Counted from the first letter of the stretch, positions 43,877-52,236 are shown. The stretch is DNA of 64,000 nucleotides from Candidatus Thorarchaeota archaeon (GCA_029858305.1 JAOUFI010000004.1:23862-87861), one strand, 5' to 3'. Notes: generated by a model from the sequence alone, not told the origin. Translations and numbers: made by a program.

Positions 43877-44869
43877 ATGTCAAACTCGAATTCAAACACC
43901 CTAGAGTCTGAACAGCAAACTCCAGCAAATCAAACATATATAGATGGATTCGGGCGTCCAGTGGACTATCTCAGAGTATCCCTGACACAGAGATGTAATC
44001 ACTTTTGCTTCTTTTGCCACCACGAAGGCGAATCACATCCAAAATCTGAGATGACACTGACTGAAATTGAAAAGATTGTTGTTCATGCAACCAGACATGG
44101 TGTTCGCCGTTTGAAATTGACTGGTGGGGAACCTCTCCTTAGAGAAGACATTCTTGACATAGTCCGTATGGTATCCCCATTGGTAGAAGATTTATCGATG
44201 ACCACGAATGGAACGCTCTTGGAAGATAAGGCTCTTGATTTAAAGAGGGCAGGTCTTTCACGAGTAAACATCAGTCTGCATTCCTTGAAAGAAGATACCT
44301 ATCATAGAATCACTGGCACGAATAATCTGGAAACTGTCAAGAGAGGCATCAAGAGAGCAGTCGAAGTTGGTCTTTCCCCTGTCAAACTGAATATGACCGT
44401 TCTTCATGGCTTCAATGAAAGTGAAATTATGGATATGATGGAGTTCGCAGCGGAAACAGGATGTATACTGCAACTCATAGAATTGCAACACATGCCAAAT
44501 GACGATTCTGAGAGAAGAGAACTATGGTTCAATCTAGATTCGATTGAAGACGAGATTGGCAAGAGAGCAATTCGAACTGACCAAAGCCACATACACAGAA
44601 GGAAACAGTATGTAGTCAAAATGAACAACGGTTGTGAAGTAAAAATAGAAGTGGTGAGACCAATGCATAATTCAATGTTCTGTGAAGGATGCACCCGCTT
44701 ACGAGTCACTTCAGACGGAAAATTAAAGCCTTGTTTGTTACGTAGCGATAACCTTGTAGAAATCTTGTTTGAAGATGGAGTCCATTCTAATAAGGGATCA
44801 CTAGAGCTGGCATTCAAGGAGGCTGTCAAGAACAGGGAACCATACTGGCGAGATGAACACATAGGATGA
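43877..44869 (+). CDS. moaA: GTP 3',8-cyclase (radical SAM)
   Basis: First step of pterin-cofactor (Mo/W) synthesis: radical rearrangement of GTP to cyclic 3',8-H2GTP. The radical-SAM cluster motif RCNHFCFFC (CX3CX2C), TGGEPLLRED, and the C-terminal second cluster motif FCEGCTRLR...LKPCLL are present. The N-terminal 28 residues (SNSNSNTLESEQQ) are an unstructured, Asn/Ser-rich extension. The track start TTG 43850 is less likely than ATG 43877. It follows tupC after about 95 nt and overlaps moaE by ATGA. Confidence 0.95.
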   Translation: MSNSNSNTLESEQQTPANQTYIDGFGRPVDYLRVSLTQRCNHFCFFCHHEGESHPKSEMTLTEIEKIVVHATRHGVRRLKLTGGEPLLREDILDIVRMVSPLVEDLSMTTNGTLLEDKALDLKRAGLSRVNISLHSLKEDTYHRITGTNNLETVKRGIKRAVEVGLSPVKLNMTVLHGFNESEIMDMMEFAAETGCILQLIELQHMPNDDSERRELWFNLDSIEDEIGKRAIRTDQSHIHRRKQYVVKMNNGCEVKIEVVRPMHNSMFCEGCTRLRVTSDGKLKPCLLRSDNLVEILFEDGVHSNKGSLELAFKEAVKNREPYWRDEHIG

Positions 44870-45285
44870 TAGAGGTTACAGAAGCAGATTTTCAAATTGA
44901 TCAGATTATCGCTGAAACAAGGAAGCCATCCATGGGATGCATTGTCTTATTTCTTGGAACAGTTAGAGATATGACTGACGACAGAGCAGTTCTAGGAATC
45001 GAGCTGGAATCTGATGAGAAAGAGGCTATCAGACAACTCACACAAGTCAGAGATGAAACAATAGAGAAGTTTGGAGTGACAGATGTTTCTATCGTTCATA
45101 GAGTTGGTTCTCTAAGCGTTGGTGAGAATATTGTTCTCATAGCAGTTGGCGCGGGGCATCGACCCGAAGCATTTGCAGGTTGTCGATACGCCATTGAACG
45201 GCTCAAGGAGTTCGTTCATATATGGAAGAAGGAAATCACGGAGGAAGGCGAGTACTGGATAGGTGATAGAAAGAATGACAAGTAG
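44866..45285 (+). CDS. moaE: Molybdopterin synthase catalytic subunit
   Basis: A 139-residue large subunit of molybdopterin synthase, inserting sulfur into cyclic pyranopterin monophosphate together with a MoaD-type carrier. VLFLGTVRDMT, VHRVGSLSVGE, AGHRPEAFAGCRYAIERLK and WKKEITEEG (catalytic Lys region) match MoaE over its whole length. No moaD is in the operon, so a ubiquitin-like sulfur carrier must come from elsewhere. The start overlaps the moaA stop (ATGA), and the end overlaps the moaC start by about 11 nt. Confidence 0.95.
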   Translation: MIEVTEADFQIDQIIAETRKPSMGCIVLFLGTVRDMTDDRAVLGIELESDEKEAIRQLTQVRDETIEKFGVTDVSIVHRVGSLSVGENIVLIAVGAGHRPEAFAGCRYAIERLKEFVHIWKKEITEEGEYWIGDRKNDK

Positions 45286-45730
45286 AGAGAACCTTGTAGA
45301 GATGGTAGATGTATCAGGGAAGAAGATAGTACATCGGTTTGCAGAAGCTAGGGGAGAGGTCATACTTCGTCCTGAGACCGTTGCTGAAATACGGAAGGGC
45401 ACCACAAAGAAAGGAAATGTTATCGCAGTATCGGAAATCGCAGGAATCATGGCTGCAAAGAAGACATCTGAGATTATCCCTTTATGCCATCAAGTTCCAC
45501 TCTCATCGGTTCAAATCAGTTTTGATTTTGATGAGGACAGGATTCATTCATGTTGTAGAGTCGCAGCAACATATGCAACCGGTGTAGAAATGGAAGCGCT
45601 TGTAGGAGTAACCACTGCGCTCCTCTCAGTGTGGGATATGGTAAAGTATCTAGAGAAAGATGAGAATGGCCAATATCCAACTGCTAGAATCGAGAATGTA
45701 AGAGTCACAATTAAGAAGAAGGACGACTAG
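45275..45730 (+). CDS. moaC: Cyclic pyranopterin monophosphate synthase
   Basis: Converts 3',8-H2GTP to cyclic pyranopterin monophosphate. MVDVSGKKIVHRFAEARGE starts the domain. KKGNVIAVSEIAGIMAAKKT, IIPLCHQVPLS (active-site His) and SVWDMVKYLEKDE (catalytic Asp, Lys) are conserved. Length of about 150 residues is normal. ATG 45275 (MTSRENLVEM) is preferred to the track GTG 45263; both overlap moaE. Confidence 0.95.
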   Translation: MTSRENLVEMVDVSGKKIVHRFAEARGEVILRPETVAEIRKGTTKKGNVIAVSEIAGIMAAKKTSEIIPLCHQVPLSSVQISFDFDEDRIHSCCRVAATYATGVEMEALVGVTTALLSVWDMVKYLEKDENGQYPTARIENVRVTIKKKDD

Positions 45731-45735
45731 CCTTG

Positions 45736-46233
45736 ATGAACGAACATAGACGGGATCAAAAGGTGGCAGCCGGATTCGCAGTTCTAATTGTCAGTGACAG
45801 CCGAACAAAGGAAACAGATGAATCAGGCAAGATCGCTAAAGAGTTGATAGAGAAAGCTGGGCATATAGTAAAAGCATATGATATTGTGAAAAATGAAAAC
45901 AGCCAGATTGAAAATATATTCAAGAAGTACGCTGAAAATTCTGATATTAGGGTGATTCTCACTAGTGGTGGCACAGGTGTGAGTAAGAAAGACAAAACGG
46001 TCAGTACACTAGCTCCATTGTTTGAGCAGTCACTTCCAGGTTTTGGAGAACACTTTAGACGCCTCAGTTACGAAGACGTGGGAGTGGCAGGTATCTATAG
46101 TAGGTCTACAGCAGGTATTATCAAGAAGCAGGTCGTCTTTTGCTTGCCAGGATCAAAGAATGCTGTTCGTACTGCCCTTACTGAAATAATTCTGCCAGGT
46201 ATTGGACATCTATTATGGGAGATGGACAGATGA
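45736..46233 (+). CDS. moaB: Molybdopterin adenylyltransferase (MogA/MoaB family)
   Basis: A 165-residue adenylyltransferase activating molybdopterin before metal insertion; archaeal members are called MoaB. AVLIVSDSRTKETDESGK, LTSGGTGVSKKDKT (the GGTG loop), LPGFGEHFRRLSYEDVG and FCLPGSKNAV are the expected pterin-binding motifs. ATG 45736 directly follows TTG 45733 (track start). It begins a few nt after moaC and overlaps moeA by ATGA. Confidence 0.93.
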   Translation: MNEHRRDQKVAAGFAVLIVSDSRTKETDESGKIAKELIEKAGHIVKAYDIVKNENSQIENIFKKYAENSDIRVILTSGGTGVSKKDKTVSTLAPLFEQSLPGFGEHFRRLSYEDVGVAGIYSRSTAGIIKKQVVFCLPGSKNAVRTALTEIILPGIGHLLWEMDR

Positions 46234-47444
46234 AAGAGATGGAACCCTTCAAACTTCTGGTTTCCCAAGAAGAGGCTGAGAAGCTCATTCTATTAAGAAC
46301 TCCTATGATTGATCGTACTGAAGTCATATTGGTTCATGAAGCCATAGGTCGAGTTTTGGCCCATGATGTTGTGGCTGATAGATTTGTGCCCCCATTCAAT
46401 AGAGCTGCGATGGATGGCTATGCTGTCATTGCTGAAGATACATTCGGGGCAACAGAACAGGATGTCTTTTTAGCTTTAGATGGCGTAGTCCATGCCGGCG
46501 AGGTTTCAGATATCACTATCGCAAGGGGTCATTGTCTACAAATTGCCACAGGATCACAAATGCCGCTTGGTGCTGACGCAGTCGTGATGGTGGAGTTCAC
46601 TGAACGACATGGCAATCAAATCCATATCACGAAACCGGTATACCCCGGGGGTAATATGTCGAAGCGAGGAGAAGACATAGTAGAAGGAGATGTGGTGATT
46701 AAAAAAGGCAGCACACTTACTCCTGCAAAGATAGGTACACTAGCAGCTTTAGGCAGAACGCAGGTAGAAGTTTATCAGAAACCAACAGTCAGTGTAATCG
46801 CCACAGGTAGCGAGATTGTTCCTCCAGGGGAGGCACTTCTCCCGGGTCAGATCTATGATGTGAACTCTTTCACTCTAGAAGCAGTTCTCAAAAATAATGG
46901 TGCTACAGTATATAGACACCCGATTGTATCTGACAATTTGCAAAAGCTTAGGGAAGAAATAGAGAAAGCAGTCAATTCGGATATGATAGTTTTCTCGGGT
47001 GGTAGTTCGGTTGGAGAGAAGGATCTTCTGTCAAATATAGTGGAAAACATGGGCGAAATACTATTCCATGGAGTCCAGATAAAACCAGGAAAACCGACAC
47101 TCTTTGGAATAATTAACGGAAAGCCAGTTTTCGGGATGCCAGGTTATCCAACATCGTGTTTGAGCAATGCATACATATTGCTTGCTCCTGCAATTCGGAA
47201 GATGGCTCGCCTATCTGAGAATGTGGAGAAGACAGTCAGAGCCAAAATGAGCAAGCGTTTTGTATCCTCATCTGGGCGAAAACAATTCCTCACAGTACGA
47301 TTGGAAAACGGTGTAGCTTACCCTGTATTCAAGCATTCAGGTGCCATAACAAGCATGGCACAAGCTGATGGTTATGTTATGTTGCCTGTCAATCTGGATG
47401 TAATCGAGGAAGGCGAAGAAATCGAAGTAATATTGTTGGATTAA
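46230..47444 (+). CDS. moeA: Molybdopterin molybdenumtransferase (MoeA)
   Basis: A 404-residue MoeA that inserts Mo or W into adenylylated molybdopterin. Domain order: N-terminal VNRAAMDGYAV-type loop (NRAAMDGYAVIAEDT), domain II with ATGSQMPLGADAVV, then the MoaB-like domain (SVIATGSEIVPPGE, VFSGGSSVGEKD, GKPVFGMPGYPTSC) and the C-terminal beta barrel. ATG 46230 overlaps the moaB stop as ATGA and has GGGAG 8 nt before, so it is preferred to the track start 46215. Last gene of the operon. Whether this copy prefers tungsten cannot be read from sequence. Confidence 0.94.
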   Translation: MKEMEPFKLLVSQEEAEKLILLRTPMIDRTEVILVHEAIGRVLAHDVVADRFVPPFNRAAMDGYAVIAEDTFGATEQDVFLALDGVVHAGEVSDITIARGHCLQIATGSQMPLGADAVVMVEFTERHGNQIHITKPVYPGGNMSKRGEDIVEGDVVIKKGSTLTPAKIGTLAALGRTQVEVYQKPTVSVIATGSEIVPPGEALLPGQIYDVNSFTLEAVLKNNGATVYRHPIVSDNLQKLREEIEKAVNSDMIVFSGGSSVGEKDLLSNIVENMGEILFHGVQIKPGKPTLFGIINGKPVFGMPGYPTSCLSNAYILLAPAIRKMARLSENVEKTVRAKMSKRFVSSSGRKQFLTVRLENGVAYPVFKHSGAITSMAQADGYVMLPVNLDVIEEGEEIEVILLD

Positions 47445-47465
47445 ATCCTGAGATGGCTTGAGATA

Positions 47466-47930
47466 CTAAGTTGAACTCAATTGTATAGATTTGGACCAGA
47501 TTATCTCTTGTGGATGGTTCGCTCCAAATGATTCGAATTTCTTAGATGTTTCAAGATGCATTCTTAGACTATCCACACATGACCTCAACTTGAATTCGCT
47601 GTCAGGATGACCTAGACTAAAAGCATTTGGCCCAATAGGACGACCGTGTTTAAACGCCGCGTAAAAACAGGCTTCAATTCCCTTGACTCCAAGTCTTTGA
47701 GCCCTGTGCCCGACTGTCAAAATGAGATCCAGGTCCTCTTGTGTTTCAATAGCCATATAATATGACGGTCGTAGGGGATGCGATTTATCAGTAAACTTGA
47801 CAATCCGAGACCCTTCAGGAAATCGAGTACCTAAGCAGCTATTACATCTCCACTCGCCAGCCTCACAAAACGAGTCATAGACATACTGCAGGTTCTCTGT
47901 GGATCCGCACGCTCCGCATTGATTAATCAT
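47466..47930 (-). CDS. Zinc-finger protein of unknown function
   Basis: A 154-residue protein not recognised. The N-terminus is a treble-clef/zinc-ribbon-like element, CGACGS then CNSCLG about 23 residues later. The rest is a compact alpha/beta region (YYMAIETQEDLDLILTVGHRAQRLG) without a known catalytic motif. It converges on moeA. On its 5' side it faces the TrmB-MEDS gene across a spacer holding a 9-bp dyad, so it may be controlled with or by that regulator. Confidence 0.65.
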   Translation of the reverse strand: MINQCGACGSTENLQYVYDSFCEAGEWRCNSCLGTRFPEGSRIVKFTDKSHPLRPSYYMAIETQEDLDLILTVGHRAQRLGVKGIEACFYAAFKHGRPIGPNAFSLGHPDSEFKLRSCVDSLRMHLETSKKFESFGANHPQEIIWSKSIQLSST

Positions 47931-47935
47931 ATCAA

Positions 47936-47963
47936 TACCCCTTGTTCTCTCTGACGAGGGGTA
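47936..47963. promoter_or_regulatory. Dyad between zinc-finger and TrmB-MEDS genes
   Basis: TACCCCTTG and CGAGGGGTA, 9-bp arms with one G-U/G-T mismatch and a 10-nt centre. It lies just upstream of the zinc-finger start and next to an ACTATAAAAA element that could serve either strand. A candidate binding site for the neighbouring regulator. Confidence 0.35.
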
Positions 47964-48048
47964 CTATAAAAATCGAAGAACATGAGATGTTATATTCTCT
48001 GTGTGATACTAACTAAATCTGCATTTTCCATCTTTACCAAAATGCTAA

Positions 48049-49518
48049 ATGGATAATTATAGAATAAAGCATGTTTTCAATAATATTCGTAAGGGGATAT
48101 GTATCCTGACATTGCTAGAGGATAGCGCCAAGCTGCTGTCTGAATTTGGCCTAACATATTACGAGGCAAAAGTCTACATTACTGCTCTTCAGATTGGTGT
48201 TACTACAGCAAGTAAAATAGCTAAACAAGCTGATATACGCCGCGAGGAAGTCTACAGGACAATACCAAAACTCGAGAGAGTAGGTCTTATCGAGCGAATT
48301 CTTGGGAGACCTGTGAAGGTCAAAGCACTTCCTCTCCAAGAAGGACTCAATACGCTTTTTAAAATGAAAGAGGAAGAAGCCAGTCATGAGTTGAAAGAAC
48401 TTATCTCAAAGAAAGAGGAGGTTCTCAAGAAGTTCGACTATGTCGTTCGAGGGCAAAAACCTGAGGAAGAACAGTCTCATTTCGTTTTGATATCGGAAAA
48501 AGACGTTCTATCAAGAAAAATCAATTCAGCCATCGTAGATGCCAAAAAGAGCGTGGATTTTGTAGATTCCTTTGAGAATGCTTTTCGATTCATTTTGTCC
48601 TATGGGGATGTTCTCAAGATAGCAAAGAAAAAGAATGTGGACGTGCGTATCCTGACTGAATGTCCAGAGGAGATCGGATTAATACCTGAGTATTTGAAAA
48701 AACAGATTCCGCACAACTCATTTACTGTTCGTTATTCAGAGAATATTCCTAGCCGCTATATTCTCATTGACAAGAAGCAAGCAATGATTACAACCTCTGC
48801 AGGTGGTTCGTTTAGCGATGGAGCATGTCTCTGGACAAATGATCATAGTCTGATTGGAATTGTAAATAGAGACTTTGAGGAGCAATTTCGTGATGCATTG
48901 GACTGGAGAGACCTCTCTGTCGCGCCAACTCAGAAACTGACACGAATCCTAAATAGGCTGAGACCAAGAGACCATGTTGTCCTCTTCTATGATTCTCTTA
49001 AAACCAAGCACGAAACTCTGTTTGCATATATTGCAGATGGATTAGACCGAGATGAGGCAGCAGCCTATGTATGCTCTGAAGAATCAGTTGCTGAGATTAG
49101 AGATGCTATGTCAAACTACGGGCTTGATGTTAAGATACACGAAGACAGCGGTGCTCTTCAGATATTCAACTATACTGACGTATACATCGTAGATGGAGAA
49201 TTCAATCTTGACCATACGTTGGATTTCTGGAATAGGACGTATACCAAAGCACTCTCCAAGGGCTTCAAAGGAATGCGGGTAACTGGGGAGATGAGTTGTT
49301 TTATCGAATACAATTTAATCCAAGAATTGATCAATTATGAAAGAGCACTTCATACAGTACTTGATATACCTATGACAGCTATCTGTGCCTATAATGCAAA
49401 TATTCTTGCAAGTATTGAGAATCCAATTGACATCTATTCAGAACTGGTCAAAGCTCATGGAAAAGTGCTCTTTGCAGGAGAAGAGAGCATCGGCAAGATT
49501 GAGGTCCGAGCAGGATAA
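48049..49518 (+). CDS. TrmB-family regulator with MEDS sensor domain
   Basis: A 489-residue transcriptional regulator. Residues about 25-95 are a TrmB winged helix (FGLTYYEAKVYITALQIG, RREEVYRTIPKLERVGLIE). It is followed by a coiled-coil (LKELISKKEEVLKKF) and a PLD-like TrmB effector region (ILTECPEEIGL, ITTSAGG). From about residue 300 comes a MEDS domain of the DcmR type: RPRDHVVLFYDSLKTKHE, AAAYVCSEES, KGMRVTGEMSCF, YERALHTVLDIPMTAICAYNA. MEDS domains are linked to sensing of C1/halomethane or redox signals. The first about 20 residues may be untranslated, since a TTG at 48112 lies closer to the TrmB start. Its position beside the Mo/W operon makes control of that operon possible but unproven. 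Confidence 0.85.
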   Translation: MDNYRIKHVFNNIRKGICILTLLEDSAKLLSEFGLTYYEAKVYITALQIGVTTASKIAKQADIRREEVYRTIPKLERVGLIERILGRPVKVKALPLQEGLNTLFKMKEEEASHELKELISKKEEVLKKFDYVVRGQKPEEEQSHFVLISEKDVLSRKINSAIVDAKKSVDFVDSFENAFRFILSYGDVLKIAKKKNVDVRILTECPEEIGLIPEYLKKQIPHNSFTVRYSENIPSRYILIDKKQAMITTSAGGSFSDGACLWTNDHSLIGIVNRDFEEQFRDALDWRDLSVAPTQKLTRILNRLRPRDHVVLFYDSLKTKHETLFAYIADGLDRDEAAAYVCSEESVAEIRDAMSNYGLDVKIHEDSGALQIFNYTDVYIVDGEFNLDHTLDFWNRTYTKALSKGFKGMRVTGEMSCFIEYNLIQELINYERALHTVLDIPMTAICAYNANILASIENPIDIYSELVKAHGKVLFAGEESIGKIEVRAG

Positions 49519-49532
49519 TGACCCATATCTCT

Positions 49533-49778
49533 CTATGCAGGAAGATAGATCCACTGACGCATATCTGACAGACACGGATACCTTCTGATAAGGCGCTTCT
49601 TGAGAAGTTTCCTCAGGGCATACCGAACAGTTCTTGGTGCAAATGTAACATTATCTATGAGTTGCTTAGGTGTAACGCCATTCTTTCCAGTTTCTCTTAA
49701 TACAGACAAAACAATCATCTGACTCTTTGTGAGCCTATGGAAACCTAATTCTATTGCAAGCTCTTTGTCTGAAATCAT
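49533..49778 (-). CDS. Small winged-helix DNA-binding protein
   Basis: An 81-residue wHTH protein: an N-terminal FHRLTKSQMIVLSVLRETG helix, the turn GVTPKQLIDNVTFAPRTVRYALRKL (recognition helix) and a C-terminal wing KRLIRRYPCLSDMRQWIY. Probably a dimeric transcription regulator. ATG 49778 has GGTGG 7 nt upstream and is preferred to the track TTG 49784. A TATA box and a perfect 12-bp dyad lie directly upstream, suggesting autoregulation. It converges on the TrmB-MEDS gene with only 14 nt between stops. Confidence 0.8.
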   Translation of the reverse strand: MISDKELAIELGFHRLTKSQMIVLSVLRETGKNGVTPKQLIDNVTFAPRTVRYALRKLLKKRLIRRYPCLSDMRQWIYLPA

Positions 49779-49816
49779 TTCCAAACCACCTTCTATATTG
49801 ATAATTCAATTGATTA

Positions 49817-49829
49817 TTTATAATATAAA
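49817..49829 (-). promoter_or_regulatory. TATA box of the wHTH gene
   Basis: TTTATATTATAAA on the minus strand, 39-51 nt before ATG 49778. It is immediately flanked upstream by the dyad at 49831-49860. Confidence 0.6.
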
Positions 49830-49830
49830 C

Positions 49831-49860
49831 AATTGTTACTGTGAAGGTACAGTAACAATT
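49831..49860. promoter_or_regulatory. Perfect 12-bp dyad abutting wHTH promoter
   Basis: AATTGTTACTGT-gaaggt-ACAGTAACAATT: perfect arms with a 6-nt centre. It covers the BRE side of the wHTH TATA box, so it suits an operator. It is also 52 nt past the BKACE stop and could form a terminator hairpin; both readings are open. Confidence 0.6.
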
Positions 49861-49911
49861 TGTTGTAAGAATTAGTTGATTATAGCTACTCAAAGTATTG
49901 TCAGAAACATC

Positions 49912-50742
49912 CTATTTCTTGCGTTTAAGCCCAAGAATCACCCTTGCATCCTCAGGAGTTGCCACGTCACGACCTAGAGTTTCAGCCATGTGTTTGACTC
50001 TTGCAACAAAGTCTTCATTCGGGGCAAGCTGGCCTTTCGAGTAGTAGATATTATCTTCGAGTCCGACCCGAACATGCCCACCAATACCAATCGAGAGATT
50101 TGTCATGTTGAGCTGAGATCTTCCAACTCCTGCTACAGTGTATACAGAATTCTCCGGCAATTGTCTAGTCATGTGCAAGAGATTATCGATTGTTCCAGGA
50201 ATACCACCATCAACACCCATAACTAACTGGAAGAGCGGAGGCTTTTCGACAAGCTCCTGCCGAAGTAGTTTGATTCCTTGATGAATAAAACCGATATCAA
50301 ATGCTTCTAGTTCTGGCTTAATCTTGAGCTGATGCATTTTTTCAGCTAAGAATGTCACAGTCTCCCAACTATTGAGATAGACGATAGAAGGCTTTCTCCC
50401 AGCAAAATTTAACGAACCGGTAGTGAGGCTTGCCATCTCGGGTTTTACGACAAGGGGTTGAGCACGTTCCTCGTCTGATTTTCCTGCCACGCCACTTGTT
50501 GAAACCATCACAAGGAGCTTTGTCCGTTTTCGAATTTTGTCCACGGTCTCCTTGAATAAATGAGAATCTGAGGTGGGTCGTTCATTCTCATCCCTGCAGT
50601 GAACATGAATGACAGAAGCCCCTTCCTGTTCACAGAGATAAGCTGTTTCTGCAATCTCATCAGGAGTAGTAGGCAAGTATGGTGTATCTTTCTTTGCAGG
50701 AACAGATCCTGTAGGTGCAACTGTTATAATTAGTTTCTCCAT
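49912..50742 (-). CDS. Beta-keto acid cleavage enzyme (BKACE, DUF849)
   Basis: A 276-residue zinc-dependent TIM-barrel enzyme that cleaves a 3-keto acid with acetyl-CoA to give acetoacetate and a new acyl-CoA; the founding member acts on 3-keto-5-aminohexanoate. The family pattern is clear: KLIITVAPTGSV, DTPYLPTTPDEIA, ASVIHVHCRD (zinc His-x-His), MVSTSGVAG, GVDGGIPGT, and GGHVRVGLEDNI near the end. The exact keto acid is not known. Divergent from an aminotransferase gene, which could supply the amino or keto side of the same pathway. Confidence 0.93.
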   Translation of the reverse strand: MEKLIITVAPTGSVPAKKDTPYLPTTPDEIAETAYLCEQEGASVIHVHCRDENERPTSDSHLFKETVDKIRKRTKLLVMVSTSGVAGKSDEERAQPLVVKPEMASLTTGSLNFAGRKPSIVYLNSWETVTFLAEKMHQLKIKPELEAFDIGFIHQGIKLLRQELVEKPPLFQLVMGVDGGIPGTIDNLLHMTRQLPENSVYTVAGVGRSQLNMTNLSIGIGGHVRVGLEDNIYYSKGQLAPNEDFVARVKHMAETLGRDVATPEDARVILGLKRKK

Positions 50743-50912
50743 TGTCGAAACGCCTCAGATACAATACCGGATGAAGCATGATATGAAGGCGCTTGTATCT
50801 TAACTTTCTGATTCTGTGCAGTTGTAAGATGACTAAACACTATCTCTATCATGCTAGTATCTTTATTTGGGAGTAGCGTCCGTGCTATTTCTGAAAGAGA
50901 GAAGGTGGTAAA

Positions 50913-52202
50913 ATGCTCTTAACTGCAGCTGGAAAGAAGACAAAGCGCTCTGCAACACTGGTCATGAATGAAACAGTAAAGCAACTTCGTAAGAGTGGCA
51001 AGGAAGTCTTTCATTTGGGCTTTGGCGAATCGCCATTCCCGATACATCCTATAATCCAAAAAGCTCTGTGCGACAATGCACACCAAAGGAATTATCTTCC
51101 TACTCAGGGCATCTTACCTCTTCGTGAACAAATATGTAGATTCTATGAAAACATGTATGGTTTTGATGTCACACCAAATCAAATCGTTGTTGGACCTGGA
51201 AGCAAAGTTCTTCTCTACAATGCAATGATGGCTCTTCAGGGTCCACTTTTCGTTCCTACCCCATCATGGGTCAGTTATGATGAACAGGCTCGGCTCTTGG
51301 GCAAGGAGATCTGCTATGTCAGAACTAGTCACGAAACCTCGTACTTGATGACATCTGAAATATTCGAAAATGCATTGAAGGAACATTGGACGCACACTGC
51401 TGATCAGAAAATACTGGTGATTAATACCCCGAATAATCCGACAGGTCAGAGTTACTCAAAGGCACAGTTGAAAGAATTGGCTAATGTGGCAAAAGAGAAC
51501 AATGTTATTGTTCTATCGGATGAAATCTATGCATTATTGACATACCGAGAATATGAGCATCATAGTATTGCGGAATACTATCCAGAGGGTACGTTGATTA
51601 CAGGAGGTCTCTCAAAAGACCGTTCAGCAGGAGGGTTCAGAGTTGGCACCATCATACTTCCTGCGGAGGAATCAGAGCTTTTGGAGTCTATACTGACTAT
51701 TGCAAGCAATACATGGTCTTGTGTAGCAGCACCCATACAATACGCCGCAATTGAGGCCTATAGACCAAATCAGGAAATCTTAGATTATATTAGAGACTGC
51801 ACTGCAATCTCTGAAATCATAACAAAATACACCCATCAACGCTTACGGAGTTGTGACATCAGATGTCCAGCTCCAATGGGAGCATTCTATCTATTTCCTG
51901 ACTGGAATAGTGAACGTGAGCAAATGGCAGCCAAGGGGATAAAAACATCAATGGATATATCAGAAGTGCTTCTGCGCGATTGGAGCGTTGCCACATTGCC
52001 CGGATCTGATTTCGGGATGGTTCCTGAGGAACTCTGCATTCGACTAGCTACCGTTGACTATAATGGAGAAATAGCTCTTAGAAAGTATAGAGAGAATCCA
52101 CAAAAAGCAATGGATGATCCAGACTCGTTTGTCAAGTGCGTGGCGCCTCGCCTCATCACTGCAGCTGAGATTCTAGAGAAGTTCACTGAATCAATTAGGT
52201 GA
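50913..52202 (+). CDS. PLP-dependent aminotransferase, class I/II
   Basis: A 429-residue fold-type I aminotransferase. HLGFGESPFPIHPII at the N-terminus, NTPNNPTGQSYSK (PLP ring), IVLSDEIYALL (Asp binding the pyridine N and Tyr), TGGLSKDRSAGGFRVG (Schiff-base Lys) and EELCIRLATVDYNG near the C-terminus (carboxylate-binding Arg) are present. Amino-donor specificity is unknown. A short extra tail (residues 380-429) exceeds the usual 390 residues. AAGGTGG lies just before ATG 50913. The 170-nt spacer to the divergent BKACE gene carries two 9-bp half-sites. Confidence 0.92.
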   Translation: MLLTAAGKKTKRSATLVMNETVKQLRKSGKEVFHLGFGESPFPIHPIIQKALCDNAHQRNYLPTQGILPLREQICRFYENMYGFDVTPNQIVVGPGSKVLLYNAMMALQGPLFVPTPSWVSYDEQARLLGKEICYVRTSHETSYLMTSEIFENALKEHWTHTADQKILVINTPNNPTGQSYSKAQLKELANVAKENNVIVLSDEIYALLTYREYEHHSIAEYYPEGTLITGGLSKDRSAGGFRVGTIILPAEESELLESILTIASNTWSCVAAPIQYAAIEAYRPNQEILDYIRDCTAISEIITKYTHQRLRSCDIRCPAPMGAFYLFPDWNSEREQMAAKGIKTSMDISEVLLRDWSVATLPGSDFGMVPEELCIRLATVDYNGEIALRKYRENPQKAMDDPDSFVKCVAPRLITAAEILEKFTESIR

Positions 52203-52236
52203 GTAGAAAATAGCAGCAGGTTCTCAAATTAGGAAA

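Noticed and set aside
49912-52202. Full lysine-fermentation cluster
   Set aside because: BKACE and one aminotransferase are present, but no aminomutases, diaminohexanoate dehydrogenase or CoA-transferase were found in the window.
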